A stretch of DNA of 64,000 nucleotides from Lachancea mirantina (GCA_900074745.1 LT598469.1:496001-560000), one strand, 5' to 3'. Numbered from the stretch's first letter, positions 50,866 to 62,053 are shown. Program-made: numbers and translations. The notes: generated from the sequence alone by a model not told the origin.

Positions 50866-51641
50866 TGCGAGCGCGTGATGGAGTCTCGGTGATGGCGCTT
50901 TGGGGGGACTCGATGCGCCGCTGGTTTTCTGCAGTGCTGGAGACGGGCACCGACGTTTGTTTCTGAACGTGCCATGCGCGACTCAGGCAAAACAAGAGGT
51001 CACGTGACTCCCGTGTCAGATCAGCGGTGGATTTGCGCCCAACACATGCAGGTGGACTCAGAAGGGTTGGCATCTTAATTTCATGTGCCTTGGTCCGTCT
51101 TTCACAAACTGATCCTGCCTCTGTGTGCTCTCGGGTCGTTTGGTAATTTTGTTTTTAAAGCATGATTCATTAACTGGCGCTCAATGTTAGTTAATGAGAC
51201 AAAACGTGAATTGAACCAATACCGACAAAACCACAAGAAACTCGAAAAAACACAAGAAACACAGCAATAAGTGCGGCTTCCACCACAATGCACGAATGCT
51301 ATTTTTTCGGCCATGATCGGACTTTTTATTACGCAAAAGCATCACCGGCAGCAACAATTCTGCTAGGGAAATGAATCCCATTTGAAAAAACCCCCACGGT
51401 ATTGTTGCTGGATAACCTGGCTCAAATGCCAACATCAAGTGGTGGAACCTGGCACCGGAATCTGGGCGACTTTCGAGGGTTAAAGGTCTGTGGGCGCTGT
51501 CGCACACCATCAATATCACTTTCCACGAATCATGGAAAATTTTTGCAATTATATAAAGGAGATGCTGCACACGATAACAAGCCATTATGACCATTTGAGA
51601 TCGTTTATCTTAAGCACTAACGCCAGCTCTCGAGACCCACA
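50866..51641. promoter_or_regulatory. Divergent promoter of YHC1 and TUF1
   Basis: 776 bases between start codons. The YHC1 half is GC-rich and has a TCACGTGA octamer at 51000-51007; the TUF1 half is AT-rich with TATATAAA near 51551. An overlapping minus-strand frame of about 135 codons with hydrophobic stretches (51187-51594) has no recognised relative and spans the TUF1 promoter, so I do not call it a gene. Confidence 0.45.
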
Positions 51642-52922
51642 ATGTTTCTTGTGCCACGCATTTCAGTGAGATTGGCCAGGCCCTTCGCCAGGCAGTTTTC
51701 TGGCAGCGCCATGCGTGCGTATGCGGCGTCTTTTGACCGGACCAAACCGCATCTGAACATCGGTACCATCGGTCACGTTGATCACGGTAAGACGACTTTG
51801 ACCGCCGCGATCACCAAGACTTTGGCCTCGAAAGGTGGTGCCGACTTTTTGGACTACTCCTCGATCGACAAGGCCCCAGAAGAAAGAGCCAGAGGTATCA
51901 CCATCTCTACGGCGCACGTTGAATACGAAACCGACAAAAGACATTACTCGCACGTTGACTGTCCGGGCCACGCTGACTACATCAAGAACATGATCACCGG
52001 TGCCGCCCAAATGGACGGTGCCATCATCGTGGTGGCCGCCACGGACGGTCAGATGCCCCAGACCAGAGAACATTTGTTGCTTGCCAGACAAGTTGGTGTG
52101 CAGGACATCGTTGTATTTGTGAACAAAGTCGACACCGTCGACGATCCGGAAATGTTGGAACTGGTTGAAATGGAAATGCGCGAATTGCTAACGCAATACG
52201 GCTTCGATGGTGACAACACGCCTGTCGTCATGGGGTCTGCGCTCTGCGCTTTGGAAGGGCGTCAACCAGAGATTGGTGAACAGGCCATCATGAAGCTTTT
52301 AGACGAAGTCGACGCACACATCCCAACTCCTCAAAGAGACCTTGAAAAACCTTTTTTGATGCCCGTTGAAGACATTTTCTCCATTTCTGGAAGAGGTACC
52401 GTGGTCACGGGCCGTGTCGAGAGAGGCAACTTGAAGAAAGGTGAAGAAGTCGAGATCGTTGGCCACAACGCCACTCCCTTGAAGACTACTGTCACTGGTA
52501 TCGAGATGTTCAGAAAGGAACTGGACCAGGCTATGGCAGGTGACAACGCCGGTATTCTACTACGTGGTGTCAGAAGAGACCAGCTCAAGAGAGGTATGGT
52601 GTTGGCCAAGACCGGCACTGTCAAGGCTCACACTAAGTTCCTTGCCTCTCTGTACATCTTGTCCAAGGAAGAAGGTGGCAGACACTCTGGTTTTGGTGAA
52701 AACTATAGACCTCAGATGTTCGTTCGTACTGCCGACGTCACCGTCGTTTTGAAATTCCCCGAATCTGTCGAGGATCACTCCATGCAAGTCATGCCAGGCG
52801 ACAACATTGAAATGGAGTGTGAATTGGTTCATCCAACCCCACTCGAGGCCGGTCAACGTTTCAACATTAGAGAAGGTGGTAAGACCGTCGGCACCGGTTT
52901 GGTGACTCGTATTATCGAGTAA
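51642..52922 (+). CDS. TUF1: Mitochondrial elongation factor Tu
   Basis: Tuf1 delivers aminoacyl-tRNA to mitoribosomes. The 426-residue protein begins with a mitochondrial presequence ([19 protein letters not shown]) before [17 protein letters not shown]. GTPase motifs: P-loop G44-T51, RGITIS switch, [12 protein letters not shown] and NKVDTVDD. Domains II and III follow with [13 protein letters not shown] and the C-terminal [13 protein letters not shown]. It is slightly shorter than S. cerevisiae Tuf1 (437). Strong codon bias. S. cerevisiae YOR187W lies next to MSB1, as here with ECM38 interleaved. Confidence 0.97.
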   Translation: MFLVPRISVRLARPFARQFSGSAMRAYAASFDRTKPHLNIGTIGHVDHGKTTLTAAITKTLASKGGADFLDYSSIDKAPEERARGITISTAHVEYETDKRHYSHVDCPGHADYIKNMITGAAQMDGAIIVVAATDGQMPQTREHLLLARQVGVQDIVVFVNKVDTVDDPEMLELVEMEMRELLTQYGFDGDNTPVVMGSALCALEGRQPEIGEQAIMKLLDEVDAHIPTPQRDLEKPFLMPVEDIFSISGRGTVVTGRVERGNLKKGEEVEIVGHNATPLKTTVTGIEMFRKELDQAMAGDNAGILLRGVRRDQLKRGMVLAKTGTVKAHTKFLASLYILSKEEGGRHSGFGENYRPQMFVRTADVTVVLKFPESVEDHSMQVMPGDNIEMECELVHPTPLEAGQRFNIREGGKTVGTGLVTRIIE

Positions 52923-53254
52923 ACGTGTACATAAGTCGAAAAAAAATTATCATGACCGGTTTGAAATATTCGAACTTTGAACTTACCTGTTTATAGCTAA
53001 AATTTGGAAAGAAATACTAAATCTATAACCATTCCTTTATTTGCGTCTCCAGCTGTTGAGCGAGTTGCTCATCGAGGTAGCGTACGGTTTCTGTTGAACG
53101 TCTCGAAGTCACGTGATCCTCATTCGATGATGACAGATCTTATCAATGGGTTAATCAGATTGGCCTTTGGCTATTGATAAGCCACTTGAGCTAACTAAAA
53201 CAAACCATTCGTAAGATTTAAAGCTACAAAAGCGAGGATTTGTATCGAGAAAGA
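52923..53254. promoter_or_regulatory. TUF1 terminator and ECM38 promoter
   Basis: About 330 bases. A poly-A tract follows the TUF1 stop. A TCACGTGA at 53109-53116 lies about 140 bases before ECM38; Cbf1-type sites are common in sulfur and glutathione gene promoters, which suits this gene. No other gene is seen. Confidence 0.5.
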
Positions 53255-55093
53255 ATGATATGGCTTCGAGCAATTTGGACATATGCGATTTTGCTGGCCT
53301 CTGTAGCTTGTGAACAGCACTATTTTGTGCAGGATTCAGACCACAATATCGACATCAAACCTTTGCCCAGGTCACCAACATTAGAACCTAACTCGTCGTT
53401 TGTGTTGAAAAAGGGACGCAATGGTGCGATAAGCTCAGACTCTGAGTATTGTAGCCGACTCGCGGTAGAACATGTTTTACAAAAGTACGACGGAGCCAAT
53501 GCAGCTGACGCCGCGGTAACGGTGGCGCTCTGTTTAGGCATGAAGAATTTCTTCTCTAGTGGTATCGGTGGCGGTGGATACGCAGTATTTGTTGGCGGTC
53601 ACAAAGCTGCGGAGAGACCAGAGCCGCTTTTTATCGACTTCCGCGAACAGGCACCTGCTCTGGCTCACAAGCACATGTTTGATATGAAGCCCAACGCATC
53701 TCAAGTAGGAGGTCTGGCTGTCGCAATTCCAGGTGAACTCAAGGGTCTTCACGAACTTTATGCATCGAGAGGTTCTGGGAAAGTTGCCTGGCGGGACCTA
53801 TTAGAGCCCGTGGCGGAGCTGGGCACTACGGGCTGGCCAGTTGACGAACTTACAGCTGCAACTCTGAAAATGTACGAACCTTATTTTTTGAATAACAGTT
53901 CGGACTGGTCTTTCCTGCTTAATAGAGCACAAACCCGCGTGAAAACCCTGGGTGAAAAACTGAGGCGGCCTGCGCTCGCAAGAGTACTTCGAGAATTAGC
54001 GGCGAATGGGAGCGCTGCACCTTTCTACGACCCTGATCACTGGATCGTTAAATCTTTAATTGGCAAAATCCGGGAGACCGGCGGAATTGCGACGGAGCAA
54101 GATTTTGCTAACTATTTCGTGAACGTGTCACAGCCGCTCTCCAAGCGATTGAGACATGGCTGGCAAAATTTGCCCAACAACGACATAACAGTCTACACCA
54201 GTGCGGGCTCGAGCTCCGGACCAGCCCTGCTTTCAGCACTACAGATTTTGGACCATTTCCCAAATCATCAGGGCGGCGACTTCCAACGGGACCAAACGTT
54301 TCAACTTATTGAAGCTATGAAGTGGATGGCAAGCTCCAGAAGTCGATTGGGAGATTTTTCCAAATGCAGCGAGATACCAGAACGCGTTCTGGCTGTTTTG
54401 AATTCTTCGTGGACCGATCATGCCGTGAGTAAAATGAAGCCCCAAGACGGCGTTCTAAGGACTCTAGCAAACTGGACAGAATACGCACCCGCTTACGAGC
54501 TAACGGAACCGCATGGTACAACCCATTTCAGCGTTGTAGACAAATTTGGAAGCGCGGTGACCATCACATCTACTGTAAATCTATTATTTGGGTCGTTGGT
54601 GCATGATCCTGCAACTGGTATAATTTTGAACAATGAGATGGACGATTTTTCCCAACCAGGGAGAAAAAATGCATTCGAACTAGCTCCGTCTGCGTTCAAC
54701 TTTGTCGAACCAGGCAAGAGACCTCTTTCGTCGGCTGCTCCCACCGTTGTGCTCGATGAGCTCGAAATGGTAGATCTGGTAATCGGTGCCGCTGGAGGCT
54801 CAAGGATAACAACGAGTCTTCTCCAAGCCCTTGTACGCACGTACTGGTACGATATGCCCCTCTTGGAGACCATAGCTTACCCAAGAGTACATCATCAACT
54901 GATCCCAGAACATATCGAAGCGGAAAGCTTTCACATGATGGGCAAAGAAGCTATTTCATCCCTAGAAAAAATGGGTCACAAAATTATCGAAACGCCACCC
55001 AAGAGCGTGGTAAACGGCATCAGAAGAGTGAGAGGTGAATGGCATGCTGTTAGTGACTACTGGCGTAAGAGAGGTCTATCAGCGACTTACTAG
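53255..55093 (+). CDS. ECM38: Gamma-glutamyltranspeptidase (vacuolar)
   Basis: Ecm38 breaks down glutathione and its conjugates at the vacuolar membrane, transferring the gamma-glutamyl group to amino acids or water. The true start is the ATG at 53255; the frame is open five codons upstream only from a TTG. The 612-residue precursor has an N-terminal signal anchor (MIWLRAIWTYAILLASVAC). The autoprocessing nucleophile is T422 in HGTTHFSVVD, giving large and small subunits. Glycine-rich GIGGGGYAVF (large subunit) and PLSSAAPTVV plus GAAGGSRIT (small subunit) are present. Several N-glycosylation sequons fit a secretory protein. Functionally linked to BPT1, which loads glutathione conjugates into the vacuole. 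Confidence 0.96.
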   Translation: MIWLRAIWTYAILLASVACEQHYFVQDSDHNIDIKPLPRSPTLEPNSSFVLKKGRNGAISSDSEYCSRLAVEHVLQKYDGANAADAAVTVALCLGMKNFFSSGIGGGGYAVFVGGHKAAERPEPLFIDFREQAPALAHKHMFDMKPNASQVGGLAVAIPGELKGLHELYASRGSGKVAWRDLLEPVAELGTTGWPVDELTAATLKMYEPYFLNNSSDWSFLLNRAQTRVKTLGEKLRRPALARVLRELAANGSAAPFYDPDHWIVKSLIGKIRETGGIATEQDFANYFVNVSQPLSKRLRHGWQNLPNNDITVYTSAGSSSGPALLSALQILDHFPNHQGGDFQRDQTFQLIEAMKWMASSRSRLGDFSKCSEIPERVLAVLNSSWTDHAVSKMKPQDGVLRTLANWTEYAPAYELTEPHGTTHFSVVDKFGSAVTITSTVNLLFGSLVHDPATGIILNNEMDDFSQPGRKNAFELAPSAFNFVEPGKRPLSSAAPTVVLDELEMVDLVIGAAGGSRITTSLLQALVRTYWYDMPLLETIAYPRVHHQLIPEHIEAESFHMMGKEAISSLEKMGHKIIETPPKSVVNGIRRVRGEWHAVSDYWRKRGLSATY

Positions 55094-55277
55094 AGAGCCC
55101 TAAAGCGTCACGTGACTGCGTAGTTATGAATAGATCAAGTTCACGTTTAACGAAACTCTGTAAACTCGGCGATGCGAGATCATCATAAATATCAACATCC
55201 ATCAGTATTTTAAGCAGCGGTCTTCGCGGGGGACAACGGAGGTATATTCGCTAGGAGAATTTGTGAATGTGGCGAAT

Positions 55278-58200
55278 ATGAAGGATTCTAAACCTTTACC
55301 CACGCCACCTGACCCTAATGATGCGAATAAATCTCTGGAGAGATCACCTCAGAGAGCATCTACAGACGGAAACGAGGAAGAGTTCGAATTCTTTCATGAG
55401 TTTACAAGAGAAAAAGTAAAGGATTTGATCCACAACATTACGCTCGAGATCAAGGCCAGAGGCAGAGATATCGAGTACTTATTGCTGCCTTTCAGGCCGC
55501 AACAGTCAAATGAAAAGCTTTTGAAGTTTCTGAATCAAATATTCCCACTGGGGAACGGAACCGCGATACCTGCTGAAAAACAGAAAAGGTTAATTCAACG
55601 CACTGAACCTTGGACCCTCTACCAAGCGTTGAAGTATATCTGGTGCCGACTGCCGAGCGAAGAGGTCATTGGATGGAATGCATTTGATACATTCTCGGCG
55701 CTTGAAAACGAAAACGGGTATCCTCCTCGAGCGTTTCTGGATTTCATGCCAAAATGTCTTTCCTCCCCCGAGCACGCCTCTATTGTGTACGACTTCTTCG
55801 ACCTTATTGTGGCAATTGCGTCCAATTCGAAAAACAACAAAATGAGCGCCCGCAAGATCTCAAAGATGTTTGCAATCTGGGGGTTTGGTCGAAAAGTGGC
55901 GGGATCAGGTTACTACGGCTTTGATCACCAATCTGAACCGTCCAAAATCAGTAATTCGTTTCGCGATGGCTTAGATCAATGGATCCCGGCATCTGACGCT
56001 ATGTTTCATCTTTTACTTGCGTTCATCAGAAGCTTTGTCCCAGATGATTTGGAGACGGCGGACATCCCACTGACACTGAAAAATGTTTTATTCAATAACG
56101 AGTACCCGCCTAAAGGTTCAACCGCTTACTCTTCAGACACAATCCTTACGGTGCCCATTGTCAGTCTTATGACGCACGAGTTTTCCAGAAAACCATGGCA
56201 GTTGATTGAAAGGTGCAACGAGCTTCTTGATTTCACTAATTACGATGCTTTTGAAGCACGCGAGGACTACGCCTTACTAAAGTCTCTGTTCAAAAAAAAC
56301 CGCAATATCGAGGTTATTAGCCATAAGATGTCACAAGAATCGAAGAGACTCATGAAAGAGATGTCAACCAAACATTCAACTTTCCAAGCTGGTTGGGCGA
56401 AAAGAAGGTGCGTGAAATCCATGTCCGAAAAGCGGACGAGTTTTGTCGAAGTCAAGCGCGTCGAAATTGATGATTACTTCATTTGGGCTTGGCTCTCCAC
56501 CCTTTCATACGAACAAACTTCGGAGAAGCGTAAAACTTTTGGAAGATCTTTGATATTAGAATTCGAATTTGATGGTTTTAAAAAATGGGTCATTCTTGAG
56601 GAATGTGACTTGATCTTGAATGCTCAGAAATGCAAAAAAATGGATGATTTGAAGTTTGTGGAGGAATCAAAAACATCTTACGACGTGGAAACTCATTCTC
56701 AAGAAGTCTCGCGGGACGTAGCTTCCAACTTTCAATCGCGACCTTACGTTAGTCAATCCGGCCCAGAAGTCAAACATGAGGCTCCAGCTGGCTACCACAC
56801 AGTCATAAACCCACAGCATTTTAATAAAGAGAAAACCAAACCCAATGTTAATTTGCAAATAATTGAACAAAAATTCTCCAAATGGAATCCACTGCATTCG
56901 AGGAAGAAAAATGGCAATCGGAGTTCTTCAGGAAGTACTTCTCAATCATCGAAAGGATCTAAAGACACTACTGATTCATCTAAGACCGATGAGACGAGAA
57001 CCAAAAATACCTCAGAGAAACAGGCGACAAAGAAAAATAGCAGTCGCATACTCAGTCAGTACAGCATTCTCAATCCTGATAACTTCAAGCTGCCACCTGT
57101 TGAGTCCGAAGAGTTTACCATCAGCTTGCCCCAACTGAGCCCAGTCAAGTCGTATAGCTCCGAAAGCGGACCCAATGATTATCCCCAGAGGGCAGAAAAG
57201 CGTTCAAGTGACACTATTGAGGACATTAACAGAATGGTCAACGAACTTGCCCAAGAAGCGTCGAATAAAGAAAAAGAATTGCCAATTCCACCAGTGAACG
57301 AGGCGGAAGAGGATGAAAGCGAAACTTTTGAATCCTTGACCATGTTTGACAAATACAAACAGCGTCCTGATTTCGACGAGGCCCCAGGAAATTTGAACGA
57401 AAGTGCTGCCTCAAGTGTTGTTCAGCCTTTGAAGTTGAGCAACAATGGAACCACAGAATCTGTTCGCACCACTTCTCCTCTACCCTCTCCCGCTCCTACG
57501 ACGGGTATGGCGCTCTACCCATATTCTAGTAGTCACTCGCACGAAAACCGAGAGCCTTTGAGTGCAGCTGAGTCTACGAATAGGCCTGCTCCCCGTGTTG
57601 AGCACAGTCAACAATCTGTAGCACCAATGACTGCGGAGGCCGAACATAGGCCCACCGGAAATCATCAACAAACTGCGGCTCCAGTGACTTTAAACGAACA
57701 AAAGTACCGCCGAGATCACCCACAACTTGTACAAAATACCAGAATTGATGGACGTGCTCAATTAGGATGGAACGCTGGTAATGGAAACGCAACAAAACAG
57801 GATATTCACAGTCAAGCAGTGGAAGTACCGCGAGTTTATACTGCTCCTCAGGTGATGCCACCGAGGGCTCGGTTCGAAGCTCGAAATGTCGTACACTCAC
57901 CGCCACAAACCTCGCAATTCTCACGGGGTATGGAAGAAAATCCACCCCAAAGTATGCAGGTTGAATCGCATAGGGAAGCTGCGATGGGCCAAGTGCCTCA
58001 CGACCGCAATTCTGCTCAAGGGAGTGCATTCAAACACCCGCCGAATTTAGCATACGCTCAATCTGGCTCTCCCGCCAGCTCGCGACAGCCTCAATTTGCC
58101 GCTCGCCCCCAATTCTACAACTCCACAACACTCACTCCTCCTGGGGCTTCTCAATTTTTGGCAAATCCATCTGGTCCTCTAGCCAATGGCCCGCCCAACG

Positions 58201-58646
58201 CGTATGCCAATCCAAATGGCCTATCGTCTCCACCCACGAACCAGCTTTCATATTCGCCTATCTTAACGGAATCACACGCACCTCATCAAAATCTTACACC
58301 ACCTGGTTTTGTCTCCCCCAGCTATCGGCAACCGATCCATGGCAACTACCCAGCCCCACCTCCACCACATGGCCATTTCACATCGCCCGCCGCCCCGCAA
58401 CATGGCCATTTTGCCTCGCCTGCAGCTCCAAACAATGGCTTCGTTTCACCGGAAATACACAGTCCTCACAATGGGAGAGAGACCAACTACCAGCATATAG
58501 CGAAACCTTACCAAACGCCTTCTACAGCATTCTACAGCGCTCCTAATCCGCCTGTTGGTAGCAAATTGCACGGTGGAAACTTTACCAAAAACCAGGAGAG
58601 AAAGCGCCTTCACAACAACATAAGAAATGGCAATTTTGGTATTTGA
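55278..58646 (+). CDS. MSB1: Polarity protein Msb1 (RhoGAP-fold)
   Basis: Msb1 acts with Cdc42, Rho1 and Bem1 at the bud neck and bud site in polarised growth. The ATG at 55278 gives 1122 residues; an open GTG upstream is ignored. The start MKDSKPLPTPPDPND resembles S. cerevisiae MNDMAKPLPTPPT. The N-terminal 400 residues are the conserved GAP-like domain (EEFEFFHEFTREKVK, ALKYIWCRLPSEE, KMSARKISKMFAIWGFG, LDQWIPASDAMFHLLLAF). After about residue 450 the protein is a long Ser/Pro/Gln/Asn-rich disordered tail and ends with the conserved ERKRLHNNIRNGNFGI. S. cerevisiae Msb1 is 1137 residues. It follows TUF1 and ECM38 as in the ancestral order. Confidence 0.96.
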   Translation: MKDSKPLPTPPDPNDANKSLERSPQRASTDGNEEEFEFFHEFTREKVKDLIHNITLEIKARGRDIEYLLLPFRPQQSNEKLLKFLNQIFPLGNGTAIPAEKQKRLIQRTEPWTLYQALKYIWCRLPSEEVIGWNAFDTFSALENENGYPPRAFLDFMPKCLSSPEHASIVYDFFDLIVAIASNSKNNKMSARKISKMFAIWGFGRKVAGSGYYGFDHQSEPSKISNSFRDGLDQWIPASDAMFHLLLAFIRSFVPDDLETADIPLTLKNVLFNNEYPPKGSTAYSSDTILTVPIVSLMTHEFSRKPWQLIERCNELLDFTNYDAFEAREDYALLKSLFKKNRNIEVISHKMSQESKRLMKEMSTKHSTFQAGWAKRRCVKSMSEKRTSFVEVKRVEIDDYFIWAWLSTLSYEQTSEKRKTFGRSLILEFEFDGFKKWVILEECDLILNAQKCKKMDDLKFVEESKTSYDVETHSQEVSRDVASNFQSRPYVSQSGPEVKHEAPAGYHTVINPQHFNKEKTKPNVNLQIIEQKFSKWNPLHSRKKNGNRSSSGSTSQSSKGSKDTTDSSKTDETRTKNTSEKQATKKNSSRILSQYSILNPDNFKLPPVESEEFTISLPQLSPVKSYSSESGPNDYPQRAEKRSSDTIEDINRMVNELAQEASNKEKELPIPPVNEAEEDESETFESLTMFDKYKQRPDFDEAPGNLNESAASSVVQPLKLSNNGTTESVRTTSPLPSPAPTTGMALYPYSSSHSHENREPLSAAESTNRPAPRVEHSQQSVAPMTAEAEHRPTGNHQQTAAPVTLNEQKYRRDHPQLVQNTRIDGRAQLGWNAGNGNATKQDIHSQAVEVPRVYTAPQVMPPRARFEARNVVHSPPQTSQFSRGMEENPPQSMQVESHREAAMGQVPHDRNSAQGSAFKHPPNLAYAQSGSPASSRQPQFAARPQFYNSTTLTPPGASQFLANPSGPLANGPPNAYANPNGLSSPPTNQLSYSPILTESHAPHQNLTPPGFVSPSYRQPIHGNYPAPPPPHGHFTSPAAPQHGHFASPAAPNNGFVSPEIHSPHNGRETNYQHIAKPYQTPSTAFYSAPNPPVGSKLHGGNFTKNQERKRLHNNIRNGNFGI

Positions 58647-59020
58647 AGTGCAAGTAATGTGACATAACTCTATTATCTGTTATTGGAGCTTATGAACATT
58701 CAGAATACGTCTTAACTTATTTCTCTCATCAGCTTGAAGTGCACGTCAAGCGCATTACAAGACGATGAGTCAAGATACGAAGCGGTGGCTATGCTACAAC
58801 ATATTTTCGGTAATTAGTAGGTAATCAGTAGATAATAGATTCACATTGTATTTCGCAAGAAAGTTAGTTAATTGGAAAAAATAAGTCAACATTCTTAACT
58901 CATCAAAAAGAGGATTCACCTTAATGTTTCTCATTGATAGGGCTCCATTGAGGGGTTCATTGGTTACGTAACGAATTTCAATTTGCGAGAATCCATAGCG
59001 TGTCTTTTTCCTCTGATGCG
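58647..59020. promoter_or_regulatory. Intergenic region between MSB1 and the DDB1-like gene
   Basis: About 370 AT-rich bases, with a near-direct GTAATTAGTAG/GTAATCAGTAG duplicate around 58810-58830. No gene is evident. Confidence 0.4.
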
Positions 59021-62000
59021 ATGAGTACTTCCACTTCTACGTTTCAACTGAGTTCCATGACGACGTTCCATGATAATTCGTCAAAAGACGGCGATGGAAG
59101 TCAAATTCCGATTCAAGATGGTCGGTTTATTACTGCAATTCGTTCAGAAACCAGTGGAATGATTTACGTGTGTTTTAGCAGTAGAATTTACTGCTATGGA
59201 CAAAACATGATGAAGCTTGAAAAATGTGAACAATGCAATTTGGATAAAGCATTCGATGTCATAAATTTCCAAATAAATAGTATAGAGTTTCTGATTGCCT
59301 TGTGCTCGACGAACGAGATGATATTGATAAATGCGAGCTCATTCGAGTTCGTTTCGAGAACATGCATAAGTGATTACATTCTTTTAAATCGTTGTGGGCT
59401 TGCTACGGTTGATTCAGCAAATCGAACGCTCCTCATCCCTACGCGAGGAAATTCTATTTTGAACTATGATTTGAGAAATTTGGCGAAACGAAGATGGAGA
59501 CTAAAATCAACAGAAGCTATATCTAGTGCTGATGAAATACTTCTGATCTGCCGATTGAAATCAAAACCCAAAACATGGATCAAAGTGACGTATAGCGCCA
59601 GAAGTCATAGCATTTATGTGTCTTGTGATTTAAGCACCCTTACAAATTGTTCATTCTTTCTCCCATATTTTGCCGCTCTTGATCTCGATGATCGCGTTTT
59701 GGCTGTTGGAGCGTTCGAAGATAAAACAGGCTTGGTCATAGTAACAAGGGACCGTACCATCATCATATCAGATCAAGTCCTGGATCTTCCGAATGAGAAC
59801 CTATCAAAGTTTCTTGATATGAATTTTATTACAAAACTTGTTTACTGCTCGGGCTTGCTAGACTACGACACTACAATTATCACCCTCATGAGTGATTCAG
59901 GCCACATTCTTCGAACCAACCTTGTGCTCAAGAAAAGTGATCCGCGCGTTGTTTGGACGCAAGCGCACAACGCTATCCTTTCGAAAACTCCTATTAACAC
60001 CTTAAACGCAGTGTTAAAGATATCCAAGGATACATTTTTATTATTCGCGAGTTCGGAAGGTCTCTTGGTCTTTCGCTATGCAACAGATGAACTTCTTTTG
60101 ATTATGAGATGTGAGATGAAGTCATATTTGGATTTGCAAAATATTAGTTCTCTGAACAATTTTGGAAGCTGCTTCGCGGCCTGCGGCGGATACGGAAGGG
60201 GACTAGGATTCATAGAATTAATAAGTGAGGGGCTGGATCAGAACTCAATTGAACTTATCAAGGCTTGGGATACTGGAGTGAAAGATATACAAACGATGAC
60301 AGCATATGGACGCCATCTATATCTTTTCAGCGACGCTTTCTACTCTTGGTCATTGGATAACGGGAAAACCTTAGAACTTCCTATCAAAGAATTAAATCGT
60401 TATCCACTTCTTTACGAACGCATTAAAGGTACGAGATTTGTCTATATTTCTGCCTTAACCAACCAACCCCGTTCTTATGTTGGCCTGCGTGAAAATGGCG
60501 AAATAACTCTGATAGCAGATGATGGGAAGAGAGAAGCTTTGATTTCCATTTATGATTCCAATAACGTAAAGAATAGCGTTGTTGCTGCTGCGTATATCAG
60601 CAACAAGCAGGGAATCCTAGTTATTTTAGTGCAAAGGCAGCAGCTTCACGTATTTCAAGGCGGGAAATGGTTGTCACCATTTCGAATTGACACCCAAAAC
60701 CCATTTGACGTGGTTGTACTTCCCATAAGTGAATCTGAATGGCTAGTGGCTGTGTCCTCTTATGACGGCGAGTTTGAATTCGGGCTTTTTTCAGATACCA
60801 GAACCGAACTCACTATCAAAGTTAAGAAAGGTAAAGCGGTCGAGCCCATCAAAATTTGCCAGCCCATATCCAATCCCTATAACTGCAAGTTATGGCTGGC
60901 TTATGATAGCAAACGGGTCTACCTTTTCGATGTCCACGAGTTCAGAGCCATAAATCTTGAGTTCGGGATCCAAGAACTTTCACAAATTGATGACACACAT
61001 TTCGCTGCTTTGGCAACAACAGGCCAAATCATTGTCTTTCGCTTGAAGCTGAGCTCACTGGATCATATCCCACAGGAGAGCTACTGGATTAAACAATATC
61101 GAGAAAAAGAGACTGTATTCCATCACCTAACGCCGCTCTCGAACCCTCAATACGTTGTAGCGATCTGTCGCGACAGCTTGTTCCAATCGCAAGCAATCAT
61201 TTTCGATTTAAAATCTATGATGGTCAAATCCAGGTTCAAGTTTAGAGGATCAGGAACTGTCAAAACCGTGGGAAGGCTACATGATCCTTTTGACGACAAA
61301 CTGTTGGTCATATTCGCAGGCCAAGAGTCGAAAGACGACCACGTTTTTATAGTCACTATTGAAGAAATGGTTTTGAAATATTGTTGCAAGGCGAAAGGCT
61401 CCGGAGGTTTTGATAGCTTTTGCCAAATGGGTAACGAGATTTATATTTTTGGCAATGCGGTCTCTCATTTTCGTCTCTCTAAGGGAAGAAGCGGTAAATT
61501 TCGTATCCAGCAAATCGATGGTGACACTGGTCAAGCCGTACAACCGCTGAAACCTTCGACGAGTTTACTTTTCTCGGGACTTTTGCATAGTTTTGGTCCT
61601 CAAGTCTTACAAAGTTGTGCTTCTGATGGGATAATCTCGCCAGAGCTTTTGCTACAATTTTGTGCAAACGAAATTGAACAGGATCTACCTTTCCCTATCA
61701 TATCCAGTGACATTTACCAAAATGTGTACTTTGCTGATCACAACAGGTCTGGTTTACAAGTATCTGCAAGAAAAATGGCAGATGAACTCCTGCAAGCCGC
61801 TGAGCGCGGATGTATCTTGGCTATTGCAAATGCCCATCAAGTTCAGGTCTGGGAATGCAGCTGGGGGCCATTAGGTTCAGCCCATTTGCCACAGACAGGC
61901 TCATGCCGATGTTCAATTTATATGCCCGGATTTGTACGAATTAACCGTGTGCGCAAAATTGGAGACAAGACCTCGCACAGCTTCATTCTGTGCACAACGA

Positions 62001-62053
62001 ATGGACTTTATCAATTACGAACGATAACTCCTGAAACGGGAGAGATGATGTAA
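59021..62053 (+). CDS. DDB1/CPSF-A-like beta-propeller protein (possibly Mms1)
   Basis: A 1010-residue protein from the ATG at 59021. It is built almost wholly of short beta strands ending in aromatic or hydrophobic residues, with no catalytic motif, signal peptide or membrane helix. Two stretches recall the DDB1/CPSF160/SF3b130/Mms1 superfamily: a FAACGGYGRGLGFIELI segment followed by IKAWDTGVKDIQTM, near residue 400, and a later IIFDLKSMMVKSRFKF with LLVIFAGQESKDDHVFI, like the CPSF_A domain. RSE1 and CFT1 are both near 1360 residues and better conserved, so the likeliest yeast relative is Mms1 (1407), adaptor of the Rtt101 cullin ligase in replication repair, although this protein is much shorter. 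Crt10 is another possibility. It lies at a break in synteny after MSB1. The family guess is inference. Confidence 0.5.
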   Translation: MSTSTSTFQLSSMTTFHDNSSKDGDGSQIPIQDGRFITAIRSETSGMIYVCFSSRIYCYGQNMMKLEKCEQCNLDKAFDVINFQINSIEFLIALCSTNEMILINASSFEFVSRTCISDYILLNRCGLATVDSANRTLLIPTRGNSILNYDLRNLAKRRWRLKSTEAISSADEILLICRLKSKPKTWIKVTYSARSHSIYVSCDLSTLTNCSFFLPYFAALDLDDRVLAVGAFEDKTGLVIVTRDRTIIISDQVLDLPNENLSKFLDMNFITKLVYCSGLLDYDTTIITLMSDSGHILRTNLVLKKSDPRVVWTQAHNAILSKTPINTLNAVLKISKDTFLLFASSEGLLVFRYATDELLLIMRCEMKSYLDLQNISSLNNFGSCFAACGGYGRGLGFIELISEGLDQNSIELIKAWDTGVKDIQTMTAYGRHLYLFSDAFYSWSLDNGKTLELPIKELNRYPLLYERIKGTRFVYISALTNQPRSYVGLRENGEITLIADDGKREALISIYDSNNVKNSVVAAAYISNKQGILVILVQRQQLHVFQGGKWLSPFRIDTQNPFDVVVLPISESEWLVAVSSYDGEFEFGLFSDTRTELTIKVKKGKAVEPIKICQPISNPYNCKLWLAYDSKRVYLFDVHEFRAINLEFGIQELSQIDDTHFAALATTGQIIVFRLKLSSLDHIPQESYWIKQYREKETVFHHLTPLSNPQYVVAICRDSLFQSQAIIFDLKSMMVKSRFKFRGSGTVKTVGRLHDPFDDKLLVIFAGQESKDDHVFIVTIEEMVLKYCCKAKGSGGFDSFCQMGNEIYIFGNAVSHFRLSKGRSGKFRIQQIDGDTGQAVQPLKPSTSLLFSGLLHSFGPQVLQSCASDGIISPELLLQFCANEIEQDLPFPIISSDIYQNVYFADHNRSGLQVSARKMADELLQAAERGCILAIANAHQVQVWECSWGPLGSAHLPQTGSCRCSIYMPGFVRINRVRKIGDKTSHSFILCTTNGLYQLRTITPETGEMM

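Noticed and set aside
51187-51594. Minus-strand hydrophobic frame of 135 codons between YHC1 and TUF1
   Set aside because: It spans the TUF1 promoter, shows no known motif and has no counterpart in the conserved gene order; kept only as a remote possibility.
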